Shown here: positions 45,856 to 56,512 of the stretch, in pieces
Layout of the letters: each line of letters begins with the position of its first letter
Position numbering within the stretch: the first letter of the stretch is position 1
Source: Neostapfia colusana
Taxonomy: Eukaryota > Streptophyta > Magnoliopsida > Poales > Poaceae
Length of the DNA stretch: 64,000 bases
Assembly (NCBI GenBank): GCA_030760725.1
Contig: JASWHV010000008.1
Location: 59,805,671-59,869,670, forward strand
Direction: 5' to 3'
Translations under genes and position numbers: made by a program
The notes under the pieces: model-generated
What the model saw: the letters and a program-made list of their open reading frames with translations, nothing else
Databases searched by the model: none
What the model was told of the DNA's origin: nothing

Positions 45856-45867
45856 TGGTATCAGAGC
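45856..45867 (+). other. Primer-binding site of element D (initiator tRNA-Met)
   Basis: TGGTATCAGAGC begins three bases after the 5' LTR end. Confidence 0.9.
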
Positions 45868-46282
45868 CACGGGTTGACAGTAGCTTACACGCCTAGATAG
45901 AAACCTTGGGTTGACATTAGAATCACGGGTTAACAGCAAGTTATACCCCTAAATAGAAGCTACGCGGACCAAAGGAAGCATCCTAGGATGAATAGCTTAG
46001 ATTGGCCTTGAAACCACCTTGACATAGGAAACCATCCTTGAATAGGAGTTGAGTGGGCCCTTGTGATGATTATTTGTGAATATGTGCTTGGTGTGAGTTA
46101 TGGGGCGTCTCAACAATGTTGCCCATATCCACACATAAGAAGAAAGAGGAGTGAAATGCTTCGGCGCTTGATCACATCCTCATAAGGACTAATATATATA
46201 GTCCAAACTCCCCTTGATGCATATAGTTGAAAGGACCTATCTAACCTTCTAACCTTCTATTCTATTTCGTTCTCTCTCACAG

Positions 46283-46606
46283 ATGGTGAGAGGAAACGCC
46301 AGCCGAAGGAACGTCCAGGAAGATGACCACGAAGAAGTTCCTGCTAACCCTGGAGCTGGCGAAAACAACCTAGAAAGGTTGATGGCCATGCAAAACCAGC
46401 TTATGCAAACCATGATCCAAACTTTGGGTCAGTTGCAGGCCAACCAACACCCCGTTCCGGCACCACCGCCACCACCACCGCCGGCTCATAACAAGTTGGG
46501 AGAGTTCATGAGGACTCGACCACCCACCTTTGCTCAAGCAAGCGATCCAATGGAGGCCGATGATTGGTTGAAATCCATGGAGAAGAAGCTTGCCATTGTA
46601 CAGTGA
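46283..46606 (+). CDS. gag: Element D gag, N-terminal fragment ending at a premature stop
   Basis: It starts MVRGNASRRNVQ. The capsid begins at LGEFMRTRPPTF and EADDWLKSMEKKL. TGA at 46604-46606 falls where A and E have Cys (QC followed by the FASHQL region), and the same frame goes on. The ATG is directly preceded by a long pyrimidine tract ending cacag (46254-46282), a textbook-looking 3' splice site. Confidence 0.88.
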   Translation: MVRGNASRRNVQEDDHEEVPANPGAGENNLERLMAMQNQLMQTMIQTLGQLQANQHPVPAPPPPPPPAHNKLGEFMRTRPPTFAQASDPMEADDWLKSMEKKLAIVQ

Positions 46607-49600
46607 AACGACCGAGAAAAGGTTCTCTTTGCGTCGCACCAACTGATGGGAGCAGCTGCTGACTGGTGGGATGCCTTGAGCAACGCCCATGCCAACCCGG
46701 AGACAATCACTTGGACTGAGTTCAAGGAATGTTTCCGCTCCCACTACATCCCTGTTGGCGTAATGATGCTCAAGAGGCATGAGTTTGAAGGTCTCCGCCA
46801 AGGGCAGAAGAGTGTGAACGAATACCTCCACAAGTTCATACAACTGTCCCGGTATGCCCCTGAAGATGTCAACTCAGATCAGAGGAAGCAGTACCTGTTC
46901 ATGAGAGGGTTGAACAATGAGATCCAAGTTCAGCTCCTCAACAATGACTACGTAAGCTTCCAGAAGCTGGTTGATAAGGCTATTGTGGTGGAAAACAAGA
47001 TCCGAGAGATCGAGCGCGAGTGCAAAAGGAAGATCCCATACCAGCCCCAAGGGAGCAACGTACGACCTAGGTACATGCCCCCTGCACCGCAGTATGGATC
47101 GACCACTCCTACGAACCGCCCTGGTCAGCCACCACAGCAACGGTTCGTTGCACCGGCACCTCGTGTGCCCATGCCTCCTGCGCCCCGGCCTAACAATGGC
47201 GCTCCTGTTCAAAACCCCCGCCCCAACGTACCTGCTGCCGTAGGCAACAGGGCGTGCTTTGCATACGGGGAAGTAGGCCACTTCGCTAACCAGTGCCCGA
47301 AGAGAGGCCCTGGACAGCAAGGTAACGTGCCCAAGCAGAACCAGCGACCAAACGGAGGGGACCACCAAGGGAACCGTGGACCACAGAACTATGCTCGTGG
47401 CCATGTTAACCATGTCACTGCTGAGGAAGCACAACAGGCTGAGGACGTCGCAATTGGTATGTTCCTTGCCAACTCCAACCCAGCCACCATTTTATTTGAT
47501 TCCGGAGCATCACATTCCTTCATATCATCCAAATATGTTGCCAAGCATCATCTACCCGTATCTCACTTAGAATGTGCTATGTTAGTTAATTCTCCCGGAG
47601 GAGAAATGAGGACTAATATAGTATGTCCTAAAGTAAGCCTTAAAATAAGGTGGGTAGACTTCCTTGCCAACCTTATTGTTTTGGACTCCCACGGAATTGA
47701 CATCATACTCGGAATGGACTGGTTAAGCAAGCACAATGGGGTAATCCAATGTGCTGAGAGAAGCGTGCAGTTGACGAACGAACACGGTATCCGTGTCGAG
47801 TTTGAGTCAGCCCAGCAAGCGACCGAACGGGCGGATCTGAACCATGTCGAAGGAGTAACATTGGACAACATTCCAGTGGTTCAGGAATTTTCGGATGTGT
47901 TCCCGGAAGAACTTCCAGGTATGCCACCTGACCGGGACATTGAGTTTGCCATAGATTTGGTACCTGGAACTGCACCCATAGCTAAGAGACCATATAGGAT
48001 GCCCGTCAACGAGTTAGTTGAACTCAAGAAGCAAATTCAAGAACAGTTGGAGAAGGGTTTTATCCATCCAAGTTTGTCACCATGGGGAGCCCCGGTACTC
48101 TTCATAGACAAGAAGGACAGAACCCAAAGAATGTGCGTGGACTATAGGTCTCTCAACGAGGTAACAATCAAGAATAAATACCCTCTGCTCCGTATAGAGG
48201 ACCTGTTCGATCAAATGAAAGGAGCCCAAGTGTTCTCCAAGATTGATCTTCGGTCGGGATATTTCCAGCTGAAGATTAAGCCCTCCGATATACCTAAGAC
48301 AGCCTTTCGGACGCGGTATGGTTCATATGAATATACCGTGATGTCTTTTGGATTGACGAATGCACCCGCATACTTCATGTACCTTATGAATAAGGTTTTC
48401 ATGGAGTACTTGGACAAGTTCGTCGTAGTTTTCATCGACGACATTATGGTGTATTCAAAAAGTAAGGAGGAGCATGAAGAACATCTGAAATTGACCTTGC
48501 AGAAGTTGCGCGAGCATCAGTTGTTTGCCAAGCTCAACAAGTGTCAATTTTGGCTAAGGGAAATATCCTTCCTAGGCCACATCATCTCCAAGGAAGGGGT
48601 ATCGGTTGATCCTGGGAAGGTGAGAGATATTTTGAAGTGGGACCAACCGAGGAGCGTGAGGGATATTCGGAGTTTCCTTGGGATGGCAGGATACTATCGG
48701 AGCTTCATTAAAGACTTCTCTAAGATAGCAAAACCTATGACGGAGTTGCTAATGAAGGGAAAGGTCTTTCAATGGACACAAGCCTGCCAAGAAAGTTTTG
48801 AGGAACTCAAGAAAAGGCTAACCACAGCACCAGTTCTGGTATTGCCAGACCTAAGCAAGAGCTTCGATATATATTGTGACGCATTCAGACAAGGGCTCGG
48901 ATGTGTGCTCATGCAGGAAGGGCAAGTGGTAGCCTATGCCTCACGACAATTAAAGAAGTGTGAGCTTAACTATCCTACTCATGATTTGGAGTTAGCAGCA
49001 GTGGTGCATGCATTGAAGATTTGGAGACATTATATCCTTGGTCATCGATGTGAGATCTATACGGATCATAAAAGCCTCAAGTACATATTTACACAAACAG
49101 ACTTGAATTTGAGGCAACGTCGATGGTTAGAACTCATCAAGGATTATGATGTAGGAATCAATTACCACCCCGGGAAGGCCAATGTGGTCGCTGACGCATT
49201 GAGCAGAAAGGGAGCATGCCACCAACTCACGGTTCGGGAGCTACCACCCGAACTACGTAAAGAGTTCAAACAGTTACACCTCGGATTCTTGAATAACATG
49301 GAAATGATGGAAATCCACTCCTCATTGGAGCAAGAAATAAGAAAGGGACAAGCAACGGACGAGGGGATTAAGGAGATCAAAGAAAGAATCCGACAAGGGA
49401 TAGAAAAGGATTTCAAGGAGGATAAAAAGGGTATGCTTTGGCTAGGAAAAAGGATTTGTGTGCCAAACATAAAACACCTTCGCGACGTAATATTGAAGGA
49501 GGCACATGATTCACCCTATTCCATACACCCAGTGAGCACCAAAATGTACAAGGATTTGAAAACTTGCTATTGGTGGGATGGTATGAAGAGGGATATAGCC

Positions 49601-50782
49601 GAATACGTTGCCCTATGCGACACATACCAACGGGTAAAAGCCGAACATCAAAAACCCGCTGGATTGTTGCAACCCTTGAAAATACCTGAATGGAAATGGG
49701 AGGACATCAGTATGGACTTCATTGTCGGATTGCCACGAACTCAGTCAGGATACGACTCCATCTGGATCATTGTGGACCGGTTGATGAAGATCGCCCATTT
49801 TCTTCCGGTAAAGACAAGTTACAACGTTACACAGCTGGCAGAATTGTACATGGAGCAGATCGTGTGCCGTCATGGAGTTCCAAAGAGGATAATCTCAGAT
49901 CGAGGTTCTCAGTTTACCTCTAGATTCTGGAGGAAGTTGCAGAAAGCCATGGGTACACGACTGGATTTTAGCTCTGCCTACCACCCACAAACAGATGGAC
50001 AAACCGAAAGGACGAACCAAATTTTGGAAGACATGTTGAGAGCTTGCGCCTTGAAACGTGGGCGTAGTTGGGATAGGAGTTTACCGTATGCCGAGTTCTC
50101 CTATAACAACAGCTATCAAGCTAGCTTGAAGATGACGCCTTTCGAAGCCTTATATGGTAGACGGTGTAGAACGCCGCTGTTCTGGAACGAGACTGGAGAG
50201 AACCAGGTGTTTGGACCCGAAGTACTACAAGAGGCTGAAAAGCAAGTCCAAACAATACAGGAAAACTTAAAGGCTGCTCAGTCACGACAGAAAGGCTATG
50301 CGGACAATAGGCGTAGAAAGTTGACCTTTGAAGTTGGAGACTTCGTATACCTTAAGGTATCGCCTATCCGAGGCCAACGACGCTTTAACGTCAGAGGCAA
50401 ACTAGCGCCTCGCTACATCGGACCATTTAAGATTTTGGGTAAGCGAGGGGAAGTAGCCTACCAACTAGAGCTCCCAAACCACCTCTGCGACGTACATGTC
50501 GTGTTTCATGTATCCCAGCTCAAGAAGTGCTTGAGAATACCAGAGGAACAAGTGTCAATGGGAGAACTTAACCTTCAAGAGGACCTGACTTACGCAGAAC
50601 ACCCTGTCCTAATCTTGGACGTAAAGGAAAGGGTCACCCGAAATAAGGTGATTCGACGGTGCAAGGTACAATGGAGCCATCACACTGAAGCTGAAGCCAC
50701 ATGGGAATGTGAAGAGGATATCAAGGCAGAATTTCCCAATCTATTTTCTACTAACGAATCTCGAGGGCGAGATTCAATTTAA
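46607..50782 (+). CDS. pol: Element D gag C terminus and pol: protease, RT, RNase H, integrase, chromodomain
   Basis: A single open frame runs to 50782 (first Met at 46646). It covers the rest of the capsid (AAADWWDALSNAH), the zinc knuckle, protease DSGASHSF (Asp at 47498), RT FIDD (48431-48442), RNase H (YCDAF, 48878), and integrase with Asp 49715, Asp 49898 and Glu 50006. It ends in a chromodomain-like segment (KVQWSHHTEAEATWECEEDI). The knuckle reads CFAYGEVGHFANQC, with Tyr for the second Cys (47264-47266). The integrase finger reads LCDTY, with Tyr for the last Cys (49625-49627). RNase H has Phe where relatives have Ser. The long frame therefore hides a product that is probably non-functional. 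Confidence 0.93.
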   Translation, partial: NDREKVLFASHQLMGAAADWWDALSNAHANPETITWTEFKECFRSHYIPVGVMMLKRHEFEGLRQGQKSVNEYLHKFIQLSRYAPEDVNSDQRKQYLFMRGLNNEIQVQLLNNDYVSFQKLVDKAIVVENKIREIERECKRKIPYQPQGSNVRPRYMPPAPQYGSTTPTNRPGQPPQQRFVAPAPRVPMPPAPRPNNGAPVQNPRPNVPAAVGNRACFAYGEVGHFANQCPKRGPGQQGNVPKQNQRPNGGDHQGNRGPQNYARGHVNHVTAEEAQQAEDVAIGMFLANSNPATILFDSGASHSFISSKYVAKHHLPVSHLECAMLVNSPGGEMRTNIVCPKVSLKIRWVDFLANLIVLDSHGIDIILGMDWLSKHNGVIQCAERSVQLTNEHGIRVEFESAQQATERADLNHVEGVTLDNIPVVQEFSDVFPEELPGMPPDRDIEFAIDLVPGTAPIAKRPYRMPVNELVELKKQIQEQLEKGFIHPSLSPWGAPVLFIDKKDRTQRMCVDYRSLNEVTIKNKYPLLRIEDLFDQMKGAQVFSKIDLRSGYFQLKIKPSDIPKTAFRTRYGSYEYTVMSFGLTNAPAYFMYLMNKVFMEYLDKFVVVFIDDIMVYSKSKEEHEEHLKLTLQKLREHQLFAKLNKCQFWLREISFLGHIISKEGVSVDPGKVRDILKWDQPRSVRDIRSFLGMAGYYRSFIKDFSKIAKPMTELLMKGKVFQWTQACQESFEELKKRLTTAPVLVLPDLSKSFDIYCDAFRQGLGCVLMQEGQVVAYASRQLKKCELNYPTHDLELAAVVHALKIWRHYILGHRCEIYTDHKSLKYIFTQTDLNLRQRRWLELIKDYDVGINYHPGKANVVADALSRKGACHQLTVRELPPELRKEFKQLHLGFLNNMEMMEIHSSLEQEIRKGQATDEGIKEIKERIRQGIEKDFKEDKKGMLWLGKRICVPNIKHLRDVILKEAHDSPYSIHPVSTKMYKDLKTCYWWDGMKRDIAEYVALCDTYQRVKAEHQKPAGLLQPLKIPEWKWEDISMDFIVGLPRTQSGYDSIWIIVDRLMKIAHFLPVKTSYNVTQLAELYMEQIVCRHGVPKRIISDRGSQFTSRFWRKLQKAMGTRLDFSSAYHPQTDGQTERTNQILEDMLRACALKRGRSWDRSLPYAEFSYNNSYQASLKMTPFEALYGRRCRTPLFWNETGENQVFGPEVLQEAEKQVQTIQENLKAAQSRQKGYADNRRRKLTFEVGDFVYLKVSPIRGQRRFNVRGKLAPRYIGPFKILGKRGEVAYQLELPNHLCDVHVVFHVSQLKKCLRIPEEQVSMGELNLQEDLTYAEHPVLILDVKERVTRNKVIRRCKVQWSHHTEAEATWECEEDIKAEFPNLFSTNESRGRDSI

Positions 50783-50794
50783 GGGGGGTAGATT
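50775..50794 (+). other. Polypurine tract of element D
   Basis: aatttaaggggggtagatt overlaps the end of pol and abuts the 3' LTR. Confidence 0.87.
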
Positions 50795-53655
50795 TGTGAC
50801 ACCCTCATCTCGGGTGTCAGCATGTGAAGAAGAAAAATATTTTAAGAAGAGTAGAAACAGAGACAAGTATCAAAAGGATGGCCAATAAAGCTCTCCGAGA
50901 ACACCGAAACGCAACTTCCACGGCCAGCCGACCACGTGGCACGTTCGGAGCTCATCCCCGAGAGATTGGGAGAGGTCCGACGCTAAACTAGGCTACGTGG
51001 CAGACTCGGGGGTCACCTCCGCAATTGGAAAGAGGTCCAACCCTGTGGGACACGTGCTGCCCGCGGAGCTAGCCTCTGCGGAAGAAGCAAAGGCATTTTT
51101 TTATAGGACACGTGTCAATCTCGGAGCTCATCTCAGAGAGAAGTCCGGGTCTATCGAACACGTGTCACCACCGGAGCTTATCACCGGAAGGTCCGTCGCA
51201 AAAACACGTGGCGTGCGCGGAGCTCGTCTCCGAAGAAGAGGGAGGTCTCGCTCGTGACACATGGCACAACCGGAGCTCGTCTCTGCAGGAGAAGAGATAC
51301 CAGGCTCGGAAGGACACGTGGAGCTTCCGGAGCTCATCACCGCGGAGGTAACGAGTCTAGAGTGGTTTTTACACATGAAGATATCGATACGCAACGGAAA
51401 CCGATCTAAACTCCACGATGTTACCGAAGATAAGACGTCAGGATCTAACAAAGATCTGAATAAGACTCTTATTCGGGATCCAATCAGATTAGGACTATTC
51501 TCTTCCCGATTATAAATAGAACCCGAAACCTCTGGCCGAAACTACGAACTTCTCTTTCAACTCCTGAGCCGACGACTTAGCACCCTAGCCCTAACTCGCC
51601 GAGCAAAACATCGCCGAAGCGCAACAAGGGAGATCATCGGAGAAGAACCGAGTGGTCTGAGGAGAACCTCGAAGTCAAGAAAAACGTGAGGTAGGACTTC
51701 AATACCACCTTACGACATCATGTTGTTCATCTCTTTGCATCTGTTCTTCGATTCCTTTCGAACAGAAGCGTTTTCGTGGGCAGAACACTCGATGATCAGT
51801 TTGATCTAAAAACAAGATCATCGCCACGTTCATCTTTGATCTGAACACCTTTGACCATGCAAGCCATGCAAGAACATCAGATCAATCTAATAGAACTAAT
51901 CGTAGTATAGCATGCATGTGCATCATCGCATCTAGTTTAGGGTTTGTGCATAATATTGATTGCTGTGAATTTGTGTGCACGTGAATCCTACATAGCAGGA
52001 CAAACTCAGGAAGCTGTCTACGACGAGCTGCAGCAACAAGGTTTTGAGAATCAAGGACAACCGGAACCGCAAGAACAAGGCAAGTGCTCCTTGACCATGT
52101 TGATCCTATGTTTTGGGTAAAACTATTTTGTTTTGCGAAAAGGTGTGTGTGCTGAGTCAAACATGATGGGAAAACCCTTTTTATAGGAGTTTACTAGTTT
52201 TGATTAAACCATCCTTGACGCCTGGGAAGTTTATAAGTCGGGTATGGTTTTCTTGTTTCATGCTTCGCTGAGTCCATGGGATTGGGAAGCGAGATAGATG
52301 TGTTTAGCTAACTGCACTCATAATAATAAGGGGGAAACTGATGTTAATAATGAACATGGATCGGAGGGAGATCTAGGCAAGCCTGGGTTTGTGAATGAGG
52401 TAGTATGAGAGGGTGGTTTTGCTTGCCGCAGATCTAAGGACCGGTTCATGCATGCACATGCCAGGATAACAGTGCCACCACAAGGCCAAGTATGGGTGTG
52501 GCTTAGCTGAGTAATTAGGTAAGTTGCTAGGATGTTATGGACTATGGAAGGCGCGGGGAATGAGAGTTGAGTGAGGACTGCCCTGGGAACTGCATGGCAC
52601 AAGAGGGGGCCCGTGGGTGGGAGAATTGGAGATTCTAGCCTGCCGGTGAAACCTTAGTGAGTCCATACATCTAGTAACCCCTTTGTAAAGGCTATTTTGT
52701 GATCTCTTGACCATACACCGATGGTTGTGTACTGGTATAATGGAGGTTCTGCAGTCGCCGACGGGTGACGAAATCACAAACTTGTGGGTAAAGAGGTGCA
52801 AACTCTGCAGAGTTATTAAAACTATCATGATAGCCGAGCTTACGGTCACGAGCACCTGGCTAAACTGCCATGATTAGATGGGATGGTTATTGGAATGGTT
52901 ATTGGAAAGGTTCTTGGTTATGATTATGGGTTTGGTTATGGTTTGATTTGGAATTGTTAAGCCTGGATGATGAAAGGGCTGCATGACTGGTGGGTCATGA
53001 AATAAGATTGGTCTCGGTGCGAGACGAGGTTGTTATATGAGATGAGATGGTAGCGAATACGAGGAGGTATTCGTGAGTATGAATAAAAGATTGGTTAATG
53101 TTCGGATGGAACACGGGGAGTGATGAAGGTATGTTGGTAATTCAATATATGCTGGGATTACATTCATCTAAAGTAAAGTTGCCGTTTTATCATGGTTTTA
53201 CAAGATTGCTTTTCTGCAAATAAGCCTTTTATACCTACCTTGTTTATGAGCTGCATATCATGTGTTATTCCCGCACTTGCTGAGTACATCATTGTGCTCA
53301 AACTTGCATTATTATTTCTCCATCAACAGCAAGAGAAGACTACTATGAAGACCAGGTAGAACATTATGGCGTGTGATCTGTTCTCAACCTTGCCTGTGGA
53401 AGGATTAAAGATGGAGCCACTTCTGCTTAGTTTTGCTTCCGCATTTAAATAAGATTTCCGCTGCATAGAAATAAGACTTCCGCTGTGAGCATGAGTCCAA
53501 GACTCATGAGGAATTGTAATAAACTCTTTTATTCGTGGTAATATATAATCTGAATTCAGTTTGTGGAACGTATGTGTATGTGTGATGAACATCCTGGGCA
53601 CACATATGCATTAGTTCTCGGTTCCGTGGTTTTCCACAGAATTGAGGGCGTCACA
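50795..53655 (+). mobile_element. Element D 3' LTR
   Basis: It copies 42973-45852, with the G-box array at 50934-51320, TATAAATAG at 51511-51519 and CTATCATGATAG at 52822-52833. It ends gcgtcaca before the TSD gaaca (53656-53660). An 18-bp tandem unit (gcttccgcatta-type) present near 45620 in the 5' LTR is missing here. Confidence 0.95.
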
Positions 53656-56512
53656 GAACAGCAGCTGTATGCTTCAAACATTTTCGCAGTTGCGAAACAT
53701 GGAAAACATCATGGACACCAGCAAGAGATGCCGGTAGTTCCAATCGATACGCCGCTGGTCCACATTTCTCGGTGATAGCGTAGGGTCCAATAAAACGGGG
53801 AGCGAGCTTCCCCTTGACGCCGAACCGGTGCACGCCCTTCATCGGAGACACGCGGAGGTACACGTATTCACCAACGTCGGAAGTGCAGCGGTCTACGCCT
53901 CTTATCAGCGTAGCTTTTCTGTCGGGATTGAGCGGCCTTCAAATTGGCTTGAATCGCCCGAACGCGCTCTTCGGCGTCGTTCACCACATCAACCCCGAAT
54001 GTGAACCTTTCACCGGACTCGCACCAATTTAATGGGGTGTGGCATTTACGACCGTAGAGAGCTTCGTAGGGTGCCATCTTGATTCTCGCCTGATAACCGT
54101 TGTTGTACGAGAATTCCACCAATGGTAGGTGATCATCCCAGTTCCTACCATGGTGGATGGCACATGCTCTCAACATGTCTTCTAATACTTGGTTTACCCT
54201 CTCTGTTTGCCCATCGGTCTGAGGGTGGTAGGCGGAGCTCCTAATCAGTTTAGTACCCAAAGCAGCGTGCAACTGCTCCCAAAAGCGAGATACAAACCAT
54301 GCACCTCAGTCTGAGACTATGGTCTTGGGTACACTATGCAGGCATAGAATCCTGGCAATGTATAACTTCGCATATCGGTTGGCATGGAAATGTGTATGCA
54401 CAGGAATGAAGTGAGCTGACTTGGTCAGTCGGTCAACGATCACCCATATGGAATCATGCTTGTTGGCTGTTAAGGGTAATCCCACGATGAAATCCATGCT
54501 CACATCTTCCCGTTTCCATGCTGGAATCTGCAGGGGTTGCAGCAGCCCTGATTTCCTCATATGATCAGCCTTCACTCGTCTGCACGTATCACACTCGGAT
54601 ACGTACTTAGCTACCTCCCGCTTCATCTGTGTCCACCAAAATTTCTTTTTCAAATCTTGGTACATTTTGTTGCTGCCCAGATGAATGGAGTATTTAGAAA
54701 AGTGAGCTTCATCGAGGATCTTTTTCCTCAACTCCATATCTCGGGGCACGACTATGCGGTCATTAAACCATAGCGTCCCCTCCTCATCTTTCCGGAAACA
54801 CTTGATCTCCCCATTGTCTATCCGTCTCCGGAGATGTGTCATGCCTTTATCCGTCTTCTGAGCTGCAATGATGTCCTCCCTAATAGTAGGGATGAGGGCA
54901 AGGTTGTACAGCGATCCATAAGGAACCAAGTATAAACTTGGATCTTCCTCCTCCACCGGTGTAATGGTGAGGTGATGGACATGTGATTTCTGACTCAGCG
55001 CGTCGGCAACCACATTCGCCTTGCCGGGGTGGTAATGGATCTTAATCTCATAATCTTTGATCAGTTCTAACCACCTCCTTTGCCTCATGTTCAGCTCCTT
55101 CTGGGTGAAAATATATTTCAAGCTCTTGTGGTCGGTGTAGAGATGCACCAGATTCCCCAGGAGATAGTGCCTCCACATTTTTAGCGCCAACACCAGGGCA
55201 GCAAGCTCCAGATCATGAGTGGGATAATGCTGCTCATGGTTCCGATGTTGGCGTGAGCCATAGGCAACCACACGTCCTTCCTGCATCAACACGCAGCCAA
55301 GCCCAATACCGGACGCGTCACAATACACGTCGAAGGGCTTTGTTGTATCCGGCTGAGCTAAGACCGGGGCTGTGGTGAGATGCTTCACCAATGTTTGGAA
55401 TGCTCCTTCACACGCCGTGTTCCAAACATATTTCGTCCCTTTCTTCAGTAATTCTGTCATCGGTTTAGCGAGCTTGGAGAAACTTGGAATAAATCTCCGA
55501 TAGTATCCCGCTAACCCGAGGAAGCTTCTGACTTCATGGACTGAAATGGGAGCTTTCCATTTCAGCACTTGCTCTATCTTGCTTGGGTCAACTGCAATGC
55601 CTTCCGCTGAGATGATATGTCCCAAGAATGGCACTTGGCTGATCCAAAACTCGCATTTGCTGAACTTGGCGTAGAGCTTGTGGTCTCGCAATCGTTGAAG
55701 AACGATCCGCAAGTGTTCGGCATGTTCGGTTTCTGTCTTGGAGTAAACCAAGATATCGTCGATGAACACTACCACGAACTTGTCCAGCTCCAGCATGAAC
55801 ACCGAGTTCATGAGATACATGAAATGGGCTGGAGCATTTGTGAGACCAAATGACATGACGAGATATTCATATAGTCCATATCTCGTCGAGAATGCCGTCT
55901 TCGGAATATCCTCCGCCCGGATTTTTATCTGGTGATATTAAGAGCGAAGGTCCATCTTGGAGAACACACTGGCACCCACAAGTTGATCAAACAATATGTC
56001 GATGCGGGGCAGTGGGTACTTATTCTTGATGGTGACGGCGTTGAGCGGCCGGTAATCCACACACAGCCTCAGGGTCTCATCCTTCTTCTTCACGAATAGC
56101 GCCGAGCATCCCCAAGGCGAGGAACTCGGCCTAATGAAACCCTTGCTCAACAGGTCATTGAGCTGTTCTTTCAGTTCAGCCAGCTCATTTGGAGCCATCT
56201 TGTATGGTCTCCTTGAGATGGGCGTAGTCCCGGGTGCAAGTTCAATCTTGAACTCGACATCCCGCTCAGGTGGCATGCCCGGAAGATCATCCGGGAACAC
56301 ATCAGGATACTCCCGGACTACGGGGATGTCTTCTAACTTGAGAGCCTCAGCACTATTGATCGCTGAAACCTCTCTGACTGGATTATCTAATAGGACGGAC
56401 TGCGGACGGTGTAATGGGGAGTTGAGGTGAATAGTCCGCGATGGGGTTTCCAGGACAGCGCCATGGTAGCTTAGCCATGACATTCCCAAGATTGCATCAA
56501 TCTTCTGCCCCC
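53656..56512 (-). pseudogene. pol: Element E pol: protease end, RT, RNase H and integrase
   Basis: Minus strand: KIDAILGMSWLSYHG (end of protease) and RT with FIDD near 55755. TAA at 55938-55940 replaces Gly in the RT motif DLRSGY. RNase H (YCDASGIGLGC) follows near 55320. The integrase runs HYHPGKANVVADALS, an HHCC finger (CDTCRRVKADH), then SMDFIVGLPLT. TGA at 54306-54308 sits right after IVSD where CGA (Arg) is expected. A frameshift lies near 53870-53885 (PLHF to VYLRVSPMKGV). The frame reaches the D insertion at 53656 within FHVSQLRKCLK. Catalytic residues are recognisable. Confidence 0.88.

Larger units (their letters stand above)
42973..53655 (+). mobile_element. Element D: complete Ty3/gypsy chromovirus
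   Basis: LTRs of 2880 and 2861 bp (tgtgacacc...gcgtcaca), TSD gaaca (42968-42972 and 53656-53660). The internal region, 45853-50794, has a primer site, gag-pol and PPT. About 35 LTR differences by eye plus an 18-bp length change (near 45620) give roughly 1.2% divergence. It is inserted in the pol of E in opposite orientation. There is one premature stop in gag, and two zinc-binding Cys residues are replaced. Confidence 0.96.
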
